Positions 1-8,105 of a stretch of 64,000 bases of DNA are shown in pieces (the stretch's first letter is position 1; the number at the start of each line of letters is the position of its first letter). This DNA comes from Pseudomonas sp. ICMP22404 (lineage in GTDB: Bacteria > Pseudomonadota > Gammaproteobacteria > Pseudomonadales > Pseudomonadaceae): the NCBI RefSeq assembly GCF_006227205.1, contig NZ_VCNG01000012.1, positions 124,001 through 188,000 of the forward strand, given 5' to 3'. A program made the position numbers and the translations under genes. The notes under the pieces are model-generated. The model saw only the letters and a program-made list of their open reading frames with translations, did no database searches and had not been told where the DNA came from.

Positions 1-915
1 CACAACAAGGCGCGTATCCTGCAGATCGACGATCAGAAGATCCGCGGTGACCTGAAGGCCGGCCGCGTTGTGGTGGTCGCCGGTTTCCAGGGCGTGGACG
101 AGCACGGCAACATCACCACCCTCGGTCGCGGCGGTTCCGACACCACCGGTGTTGCGCTGGCGGCGGCTCTCAAGGCTGATGAGTGCCAGATCTACACTGA
201 TGTGGATGGCGTCTACACCACCGATCCGCGAGTGGTTCCCGTGGCTCAGCGCCTGGATAAGATCACCTTCGAAGAGATGCTGGAAATGGCCAGTCTCGGC
301 TCGAAGGTGCTGCAGATCCGTGCGGTCGAATTCGCTGGCAAGTACAACGTTCCGCTGCGCGTCCTGCACAGCTTCAAAGAGGGTCCGGGCACCCTCATTA
401 CTATTGATGAAGAGGAATCCATGGAACAGCCGATCATTTCCGGCATCGCCTTCAACCGCGATGAAGCCAAGCTGACCATCCGTGGCGTGCCAGACACCCC
501 CGGCGTGGCCTTCAAGATTCTCGGCCCGATCAGTGCCGCGAACATCGAAGTCGACATGATCGTGCAGAACGTCGCGCACGATAACACCACCGACTTCACC
601 TTCACCGTGCACCGCAACGACTACCAGGCCGCTGAAGCGGTGCTGAACAAGACCGCAGCCGAAATCGGTGCCCGGGAAGTGGTGGGGGACACCAAGATCG
701 CCAAGGTTTCGATCGTCGGCGTCGGCATGCGCTCCCACGCAGGCGTGGCCAGCCGGATGTTCGAAGCCCTGGCCAAGGAAAGCATCAACATCCAGATGAT
801 CTCGACGTCGGAAATCAAGGTTTCCGTGGTGATTGAAGAGAAGTACCTGGAACTGGCCGTGCGCGCCCTGCACACGGCTTTCGAGCTCGACGCCGCCGCC
901 CGACAGGGCGAATAA
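1..915 (+). CDS. lysC: Aspartate kinase (3' part, 5' end outside window)
   Basis: Aspartokinase phosphorylates L-aspartate in the first step of the lysine, threonine and methionine pathway. The reading frame is open from base 1 and ends at TAA 913-915, giving about 304 residues of a roughly 410-residue enzyme. The kinase-domain end is visible (GRGGSDTTGVALA, then YTDVDGVYTTDPR), followed by two ACT-type regulatory domains (around ISGIAFNRDEAKLTIRG and VSIVGVGMRSHAGVASRMF), which in this family bind lysine or threonine for feedback control. A terminator follows directly, and csrA lies next, as is usual in Pseudomonas. Truncated only by the window edge. Confidence 0.97.
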   Translation, partial: HNKARILQIDDQKIRGDLKAGRVVVVAGFQGVDEHGNITTLGRGGSDTTGVALAAALKADECQIYTDVDGVYTTDPRVVPVAQRLDKITFEEMLEMASLGSKVLQIRAVEFAGKYNVPLRVLHSFKEGPGTLITIDEEESMEQPIISGIAFNRDEAKLTIRGVPDTPGVAFKILGPISAANIEVDMIVQNVAHDNTTDFTFTVHRNDYQAAEAVLNKTAAEIGAREVVGDTKIAKVSIVGVGMRSHAGVASRMFEALAKESINIQMISTSEIKVSVVIEEKYLELAVRALHTAFELDAAARQGE

Positions 916-927
916 GGCGTTGTCCCA

Positions 928-960
928 AGGGCGCGGTTTTACCGCGCCCTTTTGTTTTTT
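928..960 (+). terminator. Rho-independent terminator after lysC
   Basis: A 9-bp GC-rich stem (GGGCGCGGT / ACCGCGCCC) with a 3-nt loop is followed by a T-rich run. It begins 13 bases after the lysC stop and separates lysC from csrA. Confidence 0.9.
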
Positions 961-1102
961 TGAATGGCGCGTCTCAAAACTGTTCTTTTGCTCGCGCTGG
1001 TCAATACTGAGGCCTGTAGGCTGCGACCGTTGCGGTTGCAGGTCCGACGTCCTTGTTTTGCAGACTTGTAGTCCCTGAACTGAATTGCGTGAGGAGAAAG
1101 GT

Positions 1103-1291
1103 ATGCTGATTCTGACTCGTCGGTGCGCAGAGAGCCTGATTATTGGCGATGGCGAAATCACCGTGACCGTGCTCGGCGTCAAAGGAAACCAAGTGCGTAT
1201 TGGCGTCAATGCCCCGAAAGAGGTCGCGGTGCACCGGGAGGAAATTTACCTGCGTATCAAGAAAGAGAAGGACGACGAACCAAGCCATTAA
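1103..1291 (+). CDS. csrA: Carbon storage regulator CsrA/RsmA
   Basis: 62-residue RNA-binding translational regulator that binds GGA motifs in 5' leaders of target mRNAs. In Pseudomonas (RsmA) it represses secondary metabolism and exoproduct genes until titrated by RsmX/Y/Z sRNAs made under GacS/GacA control. The protein starts MLILTRR and has the family core GNQVRIGVNAPKEVAVHREEI, including the RNA-contacting VHREE segment. The ATG at 1103 is preceded by a strong Shine-Dalgarno (GGAGAAAGG); an upstream in-frame start at 1085 would add six residues not seen in the family. Its upstream partner GacS is encoded at 55297-58047. Confidence 0.98.
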   Translation: MLILTRRCAESLIIGDGEITVTVLGVKGNQVRIGVNAPKEVAVHREEIYLRIKKEKDDEPSH

Positions 1292-1310
1292 TTTTTATCG
1301 ATTTTTATGT

Positions 1311-1339
1311 TTGCAAACGGGGAGGAAGGTGGTTAATAT
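1311..1339 (+). promoter_or_regulatory. Candidate sigma-70 promoter for tRNA-Ser
   Basis: TTGCAA (1311-1316) and TAATAT (1334-1339) are separated by 17 bp and end 14 bp before the tRNA-Ser gene. Confidence 0.55.
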
Positions 1340-1353
1340 ACGCCCCGTGTTGC

Positions 1354-1444
1354 GGAGAGCTGGCCGAGTGGCCGAAGGCGCTCCCCTGCTAAGGGAGTAC
1401 ACCTCAAAAGGGTGTCGGGGGTTCGAATCCCCCGTTCTCCGCCA
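1354..1444 (+). tRNA. tRNA-Ser(GCT)
   Basis: 91-nt type II tRNA with encoded CCA. Acceptor arms GGAGAGC / GTTCTCC pair; the anticodon loop is CTGCTAA (anticodon GCT, reading AGC/AGU); there is a long variable arm and the T-loop GTTCGAATC. Confidence 0.97.
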
Positions 1445-1510
1445 TTATTCATGTAGTGCGTTGTAATCTGGCTTGTTCGGTAAGTTGTTGAAATTACTAG
1501 AAAAAAGCGC

Positions 1511-1538
1511 TTTACAAAAAGATTCGACGACCTATAAT
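1511..1538 (+). promoter_or_regulatory. Candidate sigma-70 promoter for tRNA-Arg(ACG)
   Basis: TTTACA (1511-1516) and a perfect TATAAT (1533-1538) with a 16-bp spacer, 14 bp upstream of the first tRNA-Arg(ACG). Confidence 0.65.
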
Positions 1539-1552
1539 GCGCGGCAACACAT

Positions 1553-1629
1553 GCACTCGTAGCTCAGCTGGATAGAGTACTCGGCTACGAACCGAGCGGT
1601 CACAGGTTCGAATCCTGTCGAGTGCACCA
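1553..1629 (+). tRNA. tRNA-Arg(ACG), copy 1
   Basis: 77-nt cloverleaf with encoded CCA. The acceptor GCACTCG pairs with CGAGTGC; the anticodon stem CTCGG / CCGAG encloses CTACGAA (anticodon ACG). Identical in sequence to copy 2 downstream. Confidence 0.97.
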
Positions 1630-1701
1630 TTTAAGAGTCGTTTGCAGCAATGCAAATAACTTGGCTTCAACCAGTTGTGATCTGGTATAAAACCACAACC
1701 T

Positions 1702-1778
1702 GCACTCGTAGCTCAGCTGGATAGAGTACTCGGCTACGAACCGAGCGGTCACAGGTTCGAATCCTGTCGAGTGCACCA
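1702..1778 (+). tRNA. tRNA-Arg(ACG), copy 2
   Basis: Exact 77-nt duplicate of the copy at 1553-1629 (anticodon ACG, encoded CCA), 72 bp further on. A TATAAA at 1686-1691 may be a -10 element of its own; otherwise it is co-transcribed with copy 1. A terminator follows. Confidence 0.97.
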
Positions 1779-1784
1779 TATATC

Positions 1785-1814
1785 AAAAAGCCCGCGTTTA
1801 ACGCGGGCTTTTTG
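1785..1814. terminator. Bidirectional terminator between tRNA-Arg and the leftward gene
   Basis: The stem GCCCGCG / CGCGGGC is flanked by A-run and T-run sequence on both sides, so it can end the tRNA transcript and the convergent gene at 1819-2322. Confidence 0.9.
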
Positions 1815-1818
1815 TTGT

Positions 1819-2322
1819 CTACGATTTGCCTTTCACACAGCCTTTCTCATCGAACACGACCTCTGCGCTGCGACCGTTTCTCGCTTTATAGGTGTAGCGG
1901 GTGCTCGAATTCCTGATCCTGATTGAATCGGGTTTGCCGAGGGCGCTTTCCACGTCCTGCTGGTTCATGCCGGTGACGATTCGCCTGTCCATGATTGCAT
2001 CACGACGCTGCCCGGGGCTCAGCAGGTTCCCGCAGCGCTCTTCGAGCTGGCCAACGACCGTCGGTTCCCTGCGCTTGGTTTTGTTGCTGGATGTTTGTCG
2101 GTGTTCCGCTTCGGGCAGCATAGATTCGCGGGTTGGCTCGGTTGAGCCCGGGCTGTACGGATGGATTCGTTGCAATGACAGATCCTCCCCTGGCCCGCAG
2201 CTCAAGGTGGTAAAGGTGACATGCCCTGCGCTGTTTTCGCAGCGATGAACGGTGTGTTCGGTGCCCCATGAGGGCAGGCAGTACAGGGTGGCGAGCAGAA
2301 AAATATAGCGATTGAGCGGCAT
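1819..2322 (-). CDS. Exported DUF4124-like hypothetical protein
   Basis: About 167 residues. It begins MPLNRYIFLLATLYCLPSWG, a plausible Sec signal peptide, so the start at 2322 is preferred. The frame stays open up to 2463, but that extension lies in a REP palindrome. After the signal comes VHRCENSAGHVTFTTLSC, resembling the short DUF4124 (surface/envelope) domain. The C-terminal half has MNQQDVESALGKPDSI followed by YTYKARNGRSAEVVFDEKGCV, reminiscent of the SmpA/OmlA-like fold that tracks with 'G(M/L)..(E/D)V...LG.P' motifs. Function unknown; likely periplasmic. Confidence 0.75.
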   Translation of the reverse strand: MPLNRYIFLLATLYCLPSWGTEHTVHRCENSAGHVTFTTLSCGPGEDLSLQRIHPYSPGSTEPTRESMLPEAEHRQTSSNKTKRREPTVVGQLEERCGNLLSPGQRRDAIMDRRIVTGMNQQDVESALGKPDSIRIRNSSTRYTYKARNGRSAEVVFDEKGCVKGKS

Positions 2323-2372
2323 TCGAGCGCCTTCCTTGCGGATGAAAAGGTGGGGGTTGATGCATTCATTAC

Positions 2373-2463
2373 CTGTGGGAGCAAAGCTTGCTCGCGACAG
2401 CGGCAGCTCAACCGATTCGCTGTCTGTTGACTGGCTGCAATCGCGAGCAAGCTTTGCTCCCAC
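2373..2463. repeat. Paired REP (family A, REPIN-like)
   Basis: Inverted copies of the GTGGGAGC...GCTCGCGA palindrome. This copy is a variant with AAAGCTTG in the stem. It overlaps the N-terminal extension of the leftward frame, arguing that the extension is not coding. Confidence 0.85.
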
Positions 2464-2464
2464 G

Positions 2465-2779
2465 GCTCGTGATCGGCTGACTGACCTCAGGGTAGCCGCT
2501 CCATTTTTGCCGGGTGGTGTGTTTTCTTTTCAGGATAAAACGTCGTAAATCCACAGGTTCAGCCTGTGTTCAGGTTTGTCTCGCAAGCGCTTGTTCTTGC
2601 CATGATTTTTTAACGTTTTAAAACGCCAAGCGGTGTATGATTGCGCCCGTCAGCCCCGCCGGGGCTTTGGAATACTTCCATGGACTTACCCAGTAGTTAC
2701 TCAAAAGCTCGTTTCACCAATCATGAATTGACTGATTGATCCTTCCGGCGTGCCCCACTGCTGGGAGTGGAGTTCGCCT
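2465..2779 (+). other. Intergenic region upstream of mgtE
   Basis: 315 bp without a gene. It holds the probable mgtE promoter and leader. A short GC-rich hairpin AGCCCC / GGGGCT followed by TTT sits at 2652-2668 and could act as a weak attenuator. A TATGAT at 2636 has no convincing -35 partner. I see no match to the M-box (ykoK) magnesium riboswitch. Confidence 0.4.
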
Positions 2780-4222
2780 ATGACCGAAGTTGAAGTAAAG
2801 AAAACGCAGGAAAGCCTTCAGGACCGTCTCGCGCAAGTCGTTGAGCTGCTGCATCGCCAGCGGGTCGTGGAGGACCTGACGCATCGTCAGGAAGGCCCAC
2901 ATCATGACCGGGTCGAGAACCTGGTCCACCGGCAGAACCTCGTTGAGCTGCAACGCAAGCTTGATGACCTGCACTCCGCCGACGTTGCTTACATCCTTGA
3001 AGCCTTGCCACTGGAAGAGCGTCTGACGGTCTGGCAACTGGTCAAGGCTGATCGCGACGGTGACATCCTGCTCGAAGTGTCCGACTCGGTTCGTGAAACC
3101 CTGATCGCCGACATGGATGATCACGAGTTGTTGGCGGCGGCCAAGGAAATGGACGCCGACGAGCTCGCCGACCTTGCGCCCGAACTGCCACGGGACGTTG
3201 TTCACGAACTGATGGAAACCCTCGACGGCCAGCAGCGTGAGCGCGTGCGCTCGGCGTTGTCCTATGACGAGGAGCAGGTCGGTGCGCTGATGGACTTCGA
3301 GATGGTGACGATCCGTGAGGATGTCAGCCTTGAAGTGGTATTGCGCTACCTGCGTCGTCTCAAGGAACTACCGGGGCATACCGACAAGCTCTTTGTGGTC
3401 GATTACGACGGCGTGCTCAAAGGCGTGCTGCCGATCAAGCGATTGCTGGTCAACGATCCTGAGAAGCAGGTCGCCGAGGTCATGGCCAGCGATCCGGTGA
3501 GTTTTCATCCGGACGAAGACGCCTATGATGCGGCCCAGGCGTTCGAGCGTTATGACTTGATTTCCGCCCCGGTGGTCGACAAGAACGGCAAGCTGATCGG
3601 CCGTCTGACCATCGATGAAATGGTCGACTTGATTCGTGAGGAAAGCGAGAGCGAAGTCCTCAACATGGCCGGTCTGCGTGAAGAGGAAGACATCTTCGCC
3701 TCGGTCTGGAAATCCCTGCGCAACCGTTGGGCCTGGCTGGCCATCAACCTGATCACGGCGTTTGTCGCCTCCCGGGTCATCGGTTTGTTCGAGGGCTCCA
3801 TCGAGCGGTTGGTGGCGCTTGCGGCGCTGATGCCTATCGTTGCCGGTATTGGCGGCAACTCCGGCAACCAGACCATCACCATGATCGTTCGTGCCATGGC
3901 GCTCGACCAGGTCAGCACCGGCAATACCTCGCGATTGATGCGCAAGGAGCTGGCGGTGGCCCTGATCAACGGCGTGCTGTGGGGCGGAGTGATCGGTGTG
4001 GTGGCGTATCTGCTTTATGGCAGTTGGTCATTGGGAGTGGTCATGACGGCCGCGATGACCCTCAACCTGCTGTTGGCGGCATTGATGGGCGTCTTGATCC
4101 CCATGACCCTCGCCCGCTTGGGGCGTGACCCGGCCATGGGTGCGAGTGTGATGATTACCGCCATGACCGACAGCGGCGGGTTCTTTATTTTCCTGGGTCT
4201 GGCGACCATCTTCCTGCTCTGA
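2780..4222 (+). CDS. mgtE: Magnesium transporter MgtE
   Basis: 480-residue Mg2+ (and Co2+) channel of the inner membrane. Domain order: MgtE N domain of helical repeats (about residues 40-135, e.g. DLAPELPRDVVHELMETLD), a tandem CBS pair (about 140-260) that senses cytosolic Mg2+, a connecting helix, and five transmembrane helices (about 300-480) with the family motif PIVAGIGGNSGNQT. Start chosen at ATG 2780 (MTEVEVKK), preceded by GGAG-type Shine-Dalgarno sequence; a start 30 bases upstream would add residues atypical of the family. Free-standing gene followed by a REP element. Confidence 0.96.
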   Translation: MTEVEVKKTQESLQDRLAQVVELLHRQRVVEDLTHRQEGPHHDRVENLVHRQNLVELQRKLDDLHSADVAYILEALPLEERLTVWQLVKADRDGDILLEVSDSVRETLIADMDDHELLAAAKEMDADELADLAPELPRDVVHELMETLDGQQRERVRSALSYDEEQVGALMDFEMVTIREDVSLEVVLRYLRRLKELPGHTDKLFVVDYDGVLKGVLPIKRLLVNDPEKQVAEVMASDPVSFHPDEDAYDAAQAFERYDLISAPVVDKNGKLIGRLTIDEMVDLIREESESEVLNMAGLREEEDIFASVWKSLRNRWAWLAINLITAFVASRVIGLFEGSIERLVALAALMPIVAGIGGNSGNQTITMIVRAMALDQVSTGNTSRLMRKELAVALINGVLWGGVIGVVAYLLYGSWSLGVVMTAAMTLNLLLAALMGVLIPMTLARLGRDPAMGASVMITAMTDSGGFFIFLGLATIFLL

Positions 4223-4285
4223 GTCGTTGGTCAAAAAAACCGCTTATCTGGTGTAACGCTGTCCACTTAAGGCTTGCCCAGCTCA

Positions 4286-4419
4286 TTGTGGCGAGGGGAT
4301 TTATCCCCGCTGGGGCGCGCAGCGGCCCTAAAATCAGACTACTCGGTGCATCAGGCAGAGCGAGTCGACTGCTTTGGGGCTACTGCGCAGCCCAGCGGGG
4401 ATAAATCCCCTCGCCACAA
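4286..4419. repeat. Paired REP (family B)
   Basis: Inverted copies of the TGTGGCGAGGGGATTTATCC palindrome with GCGCAGC-type inner arms, 134 bp end to end. It lies between mgtE and amrZ. Confidence 0.85.
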
Positions 4420-4486
4420 CGGCATTACGCTTGTCTGGCGGTTTTTTATGGGGCTCGAAAATACAAGTCGAGCCCAAATCCCAGGC

Positions 4487-4513
4487 AAAAAAAAGCCAGC
4501 GCAAGGCTGGCTT
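4487..4513 (-). terminator. Terminator of amrZ
   Basis: On the minus strand AAGCCAGC / GCTGGCTT forms an 8-bp stem with a 4-nt loop, followed by a run of T, shortly after the amrZ stop. Confidence 0.9.
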
Positions 4514-4530
4514 TGGGTATTGCAGTGCGA

Positions 4531-4857
4531 TCAGGACGCGTCGGCGGCCATCTCTGCGTCGTGGGCAATCAGCGAAACGAGGGCGTTCTGCTGACGGTGG
4601 GAGAGTTGTCGGAAGCGTTGAAGCAATTCGCGCTCATGGAGTGACAGCTCCGGGCTGTCCAAGCGCATGCTCAATTCTTCACCCAACGCGCCTTCCTGGA
4701 TAAGGCTTTGCTCGAGGCGCGCGATGATTTCAGAGTTCATGCTGCGGTGATGATTGCGAGCCACCTCGGCAATGCGTTCCCGCATTCCGTCTGGCAGACG
4801 TACGACGAACTTGTCAGCCGTACGGCTGGAATAAATTGCCTTTGTCATTGGGCGCAT
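4531..4857 (-). CDS. amrZ: Ribbon-helix-helix regulator AmrZ (AlgZ)
   Basis: 108-residue Arc-type DNA-binding protein. The block YSSRTADKFVVRLPDGMRERIAEV and HHRSMNSEIIARLEQSL is the ribbon-helix-helix domain. The C-terminal region (LDSPELSLHERELLQRFRQLSHRQQNALVSLIAHDAE) closely matches P. aeruginosa AmrZ from memory. AmrZ activates alginate genes and controls flagella, twitching and c-di-GMP enzymes. Start ATG 4857 (MRPMTK) is chosen by similarity; the Shine-Dalgarno is weak and MTK at 4848 is an alternative. It has its own terminator. Flagellar genes that AmrZ may influence lie 20 kb away in the window. Confidence 0.93.
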   Translation of the reverse strand: MRPMTKAIYSSRTADKFVVRLPDGMRERIAEVARNHHRSMNSEIIARLEQSLIQEGALGEELSMRLDSPELSLHERELLQRFRQLSHRQQNALVSLIAHDAEMAADAS

Positions 4858-5387
4858 ATTTATTTAACCGGTTAGTTCAGGGGAGCGGTTCTCGGGATTG
4901 GCCGCAGGATGTCGCATAGGACAAGCACCGTGACCAAATGTTCAACCTGAATTGTTAAGAGGCCCGCATCATGCCTCAAAATTGCCAGATCATTGGCGCC
5001 AATTCTGTGACAAATATTGATCCGCGTAAAGGCGTTCTGCCATTACCCTTCATCAAAAATGCGGACTGGTTTGAAAAACCAACAGGTCTGCACGTTGTGA
5101 CCACCGCATCGTGTCTATGTGCCATACCGTCCGGCGGATAACCGAAACGACAGCAAAGACCGGTGCTGTCCTTGTATTGTATAGGATAGTGGCAATTTGC
5201 CGATTTACTAGCAGGGGCGGGCTGGGGAGGATGAGCGGCGTCCCGTTTATCCGTGTCATCGCACGGAGGGGTGGTGAACGGCAGCATTTGCCTACACTTA
5301 AAAGGCCTACGGACGACATGACAAACGCCAAGCCGGCCGTTAACATGCACGCCGTCCATCGCACCGCGTTTCTCGTGGTCGACCTGT
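4858..5387. other. 530-bp gene-free region between amrZ and tRNA-Arg(CCT)
   Basis: No convincing protein gene on either strand; the open frames lack ribosome binding sites and recognisable products. It should contain the amrZ promoter. A perfect 10-bp palindrome TTGGCGCCAA at 4993-5002 is a possible operator about 136 bp upstream of amrZ. I could not identify an AlgU-type promoter for amrZ here. Confidence 0.4.
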
Positions 5388-5464
5388 GTCTCAGTAGCTC
5401 AATTGGATAGAGCATCCCCCTCCTAAGGGGAAGGTTGGCAGTTCGAACCTGCCCTGGGACACCA
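5388..5464 (+). tRNA. tRNA-Arg(CCT)
   Basis: 77-nt cloverleaf with encoded CCA. The acceptor GTCTCAG pairs with CTGGGAC (one G-T pair); the anticodon stem TCCCC / GGGGA encloses CTCCTAA (anticodon CCT, reading AGG). It stands immediately upstream of the CDI/TPS locus. Confidence 0.96.
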
Positions 5465-5618
5465 CTATTGTCAGCCTGCCTCCCTGTAGCGCATTGCCCC
5501 TTCCTCTATTCACATGATCGATTGGCGTTAACCGTCAGCCAGCACGGCCTCCCGCAGCCCGTGCTGTGAACCAGTGCCCATTTTTTCAACCGTGTCACAA
5601 ACGCGTTTACCGGACGCG

Positions 5619-5645
5619 AAACTTTCTCCTCTGATGGCAATCTGA
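5619..5645 (+). promoter_or_regulatory. Candidate AlgU (sigma-22)-type promoter of the CDI operon
   Basis: AAACTT (5619-5624), a 16-bp spacer and TCTGA (5641-5645) differ by one base from the AlgU/RpoE consensus GAACTT-N16-TCTGA. The site lies about 100 bp upstream of the TpsB start. Pattern match only. Confidence 0.35.
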
Positions 5646-5748
5646 CCGTCTCGGTACGTTGTAGGAAACTTCCTAATTACGTGCCTTTTTAATGGGCATC
5701 AGTGCCGATGCTCACCGTACTCCCGGATTCAAGCCACAAGGATGTGTC

Positions 5749-7530
5749 ATGCGCGCAGCCGCACCTTGCCGAACGCGTCAATCACGCACTGCTCGTCGCC
5801 CGGTCGACCGCGCTCGTTCTTCTTCACAAAACGCTCAGCGGCTTGCGCTGCTGTTGCTGGCCGCCTGGACGGTGGGGGCGGGGAGCGTTGCCCAGGCGGC
5901 TGGGCCGGAAGAAGAGTTGCTGCGTCAGCGTGAGCGTGAGCGGGTGTTGCGTGATCAGTTGGAGTCCCGGCCGGATGTGCGCCTGCAAGCGGCGCCTGTC
6001 GCGGACGGTGCCGATCGCCTGCCCGCCAAGGAAAGCCCATGCTTTGCCATCGACGACATCCGCCTGATCGGCGAGGCGTCGGAAAAATTCCAGTGGGCCT
6101 TGCGCGCCGCCAACCCCAAGCATGATCCGGCCATCGGTCGTTGCCTGGGGGGCGCGGGGATCAACCTGACGATGAAGCGCATGCAGAATGCGATCATCGA
6201 GGCCGGCTATGTCACCACTCGGGTGCTCGCCGAATCCCAGGACTTGAACAGTGGCGTCCTGGTGTTGACCCTGGTGCCGGGGCGCATTCGCGAGATTCGC
6301 TTCCAGGAGGGCACCAGTTCCCGGGCCAATGCCTGGAATGCGATGCCGGCCAATCCGGGCGACCTGCTCAACCTGCGGGACATCGAGCAGGCGCTGGAAA
6401 ACTTCAAGCGCGTGCCGACCGCCGAAGCCGACATTCAGATTGCACCGGCCCGTGCCGCCGACGCCAAGCCCGGTGAAAGCGACGTGGTGATCGCCTGGAC
6501 CCAGCAGTTCCCGGCCCGCGTCAGCCTGTCGGTGGACAACTCGGGTAGCAAGACCACCGGTAAGTACCAAGGCAACGTGTCGTTGTCCCTGGACAACCTG
6601 CTGTCGCTCAACGATCTGTTCTACGCCAGCGTCAACCACGACCTGGGTGGCGGCGAGTCCGGCCATCGCGGCTCCGACGGCAACACCCTGCATTATTCGC
6701 TGCCGTTCGGTTACTGGCAGTTGGGTTTCACCACCAGTGAATACAACTACGAACAGTCCGTCGCTGGCGCCAACCAGACCTATCAGTACCGCGGCGAGAG
6801 TCGTAACAACGAACTGCGCCTGTCGCGCCTGCTGTATCGCGATGCCGTTCGCAAGACCACCGCGTGGGGCAGCCTGTGGACGCGTTCGTCGGAGAACTTC
6901 ATTGACGACACCGAGATCGGCAACCAGAAACGGCGCATGGCCGGCTGGCAACTGGGGCTGAACCATCGCGAGTTCATCGGCGCCTCGATTCTCGACCTGG
7001 GCGCCGCCTACCGCCGTGGCACCGGGGCCCATGACGCGCTCAGGGCGCCTGAAGAAGATTTCGACGCGGGCACCTCACGCTCGCAGATCATCACTGCCGA
7101 CGCCCAGTTGCAGGTGCCGTTCCAGGTCAGTGACCAGCGCCTGCGCTACATCGGCGGCTGGCGTGCGCAATGGAACCGGACGCCGCTGGTGCCCCAGGAC
7201 CGCTTCTCGATTGGCGGGCGCTACAGCGTGCGGGGCTTCGACGGGGAAAACATTCTGTCCGCCGACCGTGGCTGGACCCTGCGCAACGAGGTCGGCCTGT
7301 TTTTGGGGCAGACCGGCCAGGAACTCTACACCGGCATCGACTATGGCGAGGTCAGCGGCCCTTCCAGCGAGTTCCTGATCGGCAAGCGTCTGGCGGGGGC
7401 CGTGGTGGGTATACGCGGCGGCTACAAGGGCCTGTCCTATGACTGGTCGTTCGGGACGCCATTGAAGAAGCCCGATGGTTTCGAGACGGCCAACGTGACC
7501 AGCGCGTTCACCGTCATCTGGTCATTCTGA
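5749..7530 (+). CDS. Two-partner-secretion outer membrane transporter (TpsB/CdiB, FhaC/ShlB family)
   Basis: 593-residue Omp85-superfamily transporter that exports the exoprotein encoded downstream. A long signal peptide ends near GSVAQA (about residue 50). A basic, Gln/Glu/Arg-rich linker helix follows (EEELLRQRERERVLRDQLE). Next come two POTRA domains (first about 90-170, starting PCFAIDDIRLIG), then a 16-strand-type barrel. The conserved lid-loop motif VRGF is present in GGRYSVRGFDGEN, and the protein ends in an aromatic residue (VIWSF), as outer membrane barrels do. Start ATG 5749 follows an AAGGA Shine-Dalgarno; an in-frame ATG at 5692 has none. First gene of a four-gene operon; the next gene begins 9 bp after its stop. 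Confidence 0.93.
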   Translation: MRAAAPCRTRQSRTARRPVDRARSSSQNAQRLALLLLAAWTVGAGSVAQAAGPEEELLRQRERERVLRDQLESRPDVRLQAAPVADGADRLPAKESPCFAIDDIRLIGEASEKFQWALRAANPKHDPAIGRCLGGAGINLTMKRMQNAIIEAGYVTTRVLAESQDLNSGVLVLTLVPGRIREIRFQEGTSSRANAWNAMPANPGDLLNLRDIEQALENFKRVPTAEADIQIAPARAADAKPGESDVVIAWTQQFPARVSLSVDNSGSKTTGKYQGNVSLSLDNLLSLNDLFYASVNHDLGGGESGHRGSDGNTLHYSLPFGYWQLGFTTSEYNYEQSVAGANQTYQYRGESRNNELRLSRLLYRDAVRKTTAWGSLWTRSSENFIDDTEIGNQKRRMAGWQLGLNHREFIGASILDLGAAYRRGTGAHDALRAPEEDFDAGTSRSQIITADAQLQVPFQVSDQRLRYIGGWRAQWNRTPLVPQDRFSIGGRYSVRGFDGENILSADRGWTLRNEVGLFLGQTGQELYTGIDYGEVSGPSSEFLIGKRLAGAVVGIRGGYKGLSYDWSFGTPLKKPDGFETANVTSAFTVIWSF

Positions 7531-7539
7531 GGTGATCCC

Positions 7540-8058
7540 ATGCAGTTCGAGACGCTAGACATCATTGCCCCCGGCTTGATCGACGAGCCCTGGAACGAGG
7601 CTGCCGTGTTCGGCTCGGCCACTTGGTTGTGGATGCATTCCAAGGCCCACCGCGATGCGCCGTTGCACAGCTTGCCGACGTTGTTGTTGCCGGCCCTCAA
7701 GCATCGTCAGTTCGTGCTCGCCAGCGAACAGGGAAAACCGGTGTTCTACCTGTCCTGGCTCAACCTCGACGCGGCCACCGAGCAACGCTACCTGAGGCAA
7801 TCGCCACTGACCCTGACAGAGGCCGACTGGAACAGCGGCGAGCGCCTCTGGCTCAACGACTGGGTCGCGCCGTTCGGCCACACCGGCGTGGTCACCCGCC
7901 TGCTGCATCGACAGTTGTTCGCCAACCGGTGTGGGCGTGCGCTCTATCACCGAGGCGAGGAGCGCGGCCTGCGGGTCAAGACATTCCAAGGGATCGGTGT
8001 CATCCCTGAACAGGCCAAGGCCTGGTTTGCCGCTCACCCGCTGGCAGTCGCACCGTAA
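7540..8058 (+). CDS. HlyC-like toxin-activating lysine acyltransferase (CdiC-like)
   Basis: 172 residues. Cytosolic acyltransferases of this family move fatty acyl chains from acyl-ACP to internal lysines of a partner toxin. The fingerprint of E. coli HlyC is conserved: GSATWLWMHSKAHRDAPL with the catalytic His (H37, aligning with HlyC His23), LLPALKHRQFVL, PVFYLSWLNLD, and GERLWLNDWVAPFGH with the catalytic Asp (D107, aligning with HlyC Asp92). There is no RTX toxin nearby; the gene is wedged between TpsB and the CdiA-type exoprotein, so the exoprotein is the likely substrate. The equivalent arrangement in E. coli class IV CDI systems has CdiC lipidating CdiA. Good Shine-Dalgarno (GAGGTGATC) before ATG 7540. 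Confidence 0.9.
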   Translation: MQFETLDIIAPGLIDEPWNEAAVFGSATWLWMHSKAHRDAPLHSLPTLLLPALKHRQFVLASEQGKPVFYLSWLNLDAATEQRYLRQSPLTLTEADWNSGERLWLNDWVAPFGHTGVVTRLLHRQLFANRCGRALYHRGEERGLRVKTFQGIGVIPEQAKAWFAAHPLAVAP

Positions 8059-8105
8059 CGCTAACCCCGAGTTAATTGCGGGCCAGAACCGCAAATGGAA
8101 TTGCC

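Noticed and set aside
2464..2779. Mg2+-sensing M-box riboswitch before mgtE
   Set aside because: Only one short hairpin is present; the length and conserved elements of the M-box are not visible.
4976..5410. Small open frames between amrZ and tRNA-Arg(CCT)
   Set aside because: No Shine-Dalgarno, no recognisable product, and they overlap the tRNA or each other on opposite strands.
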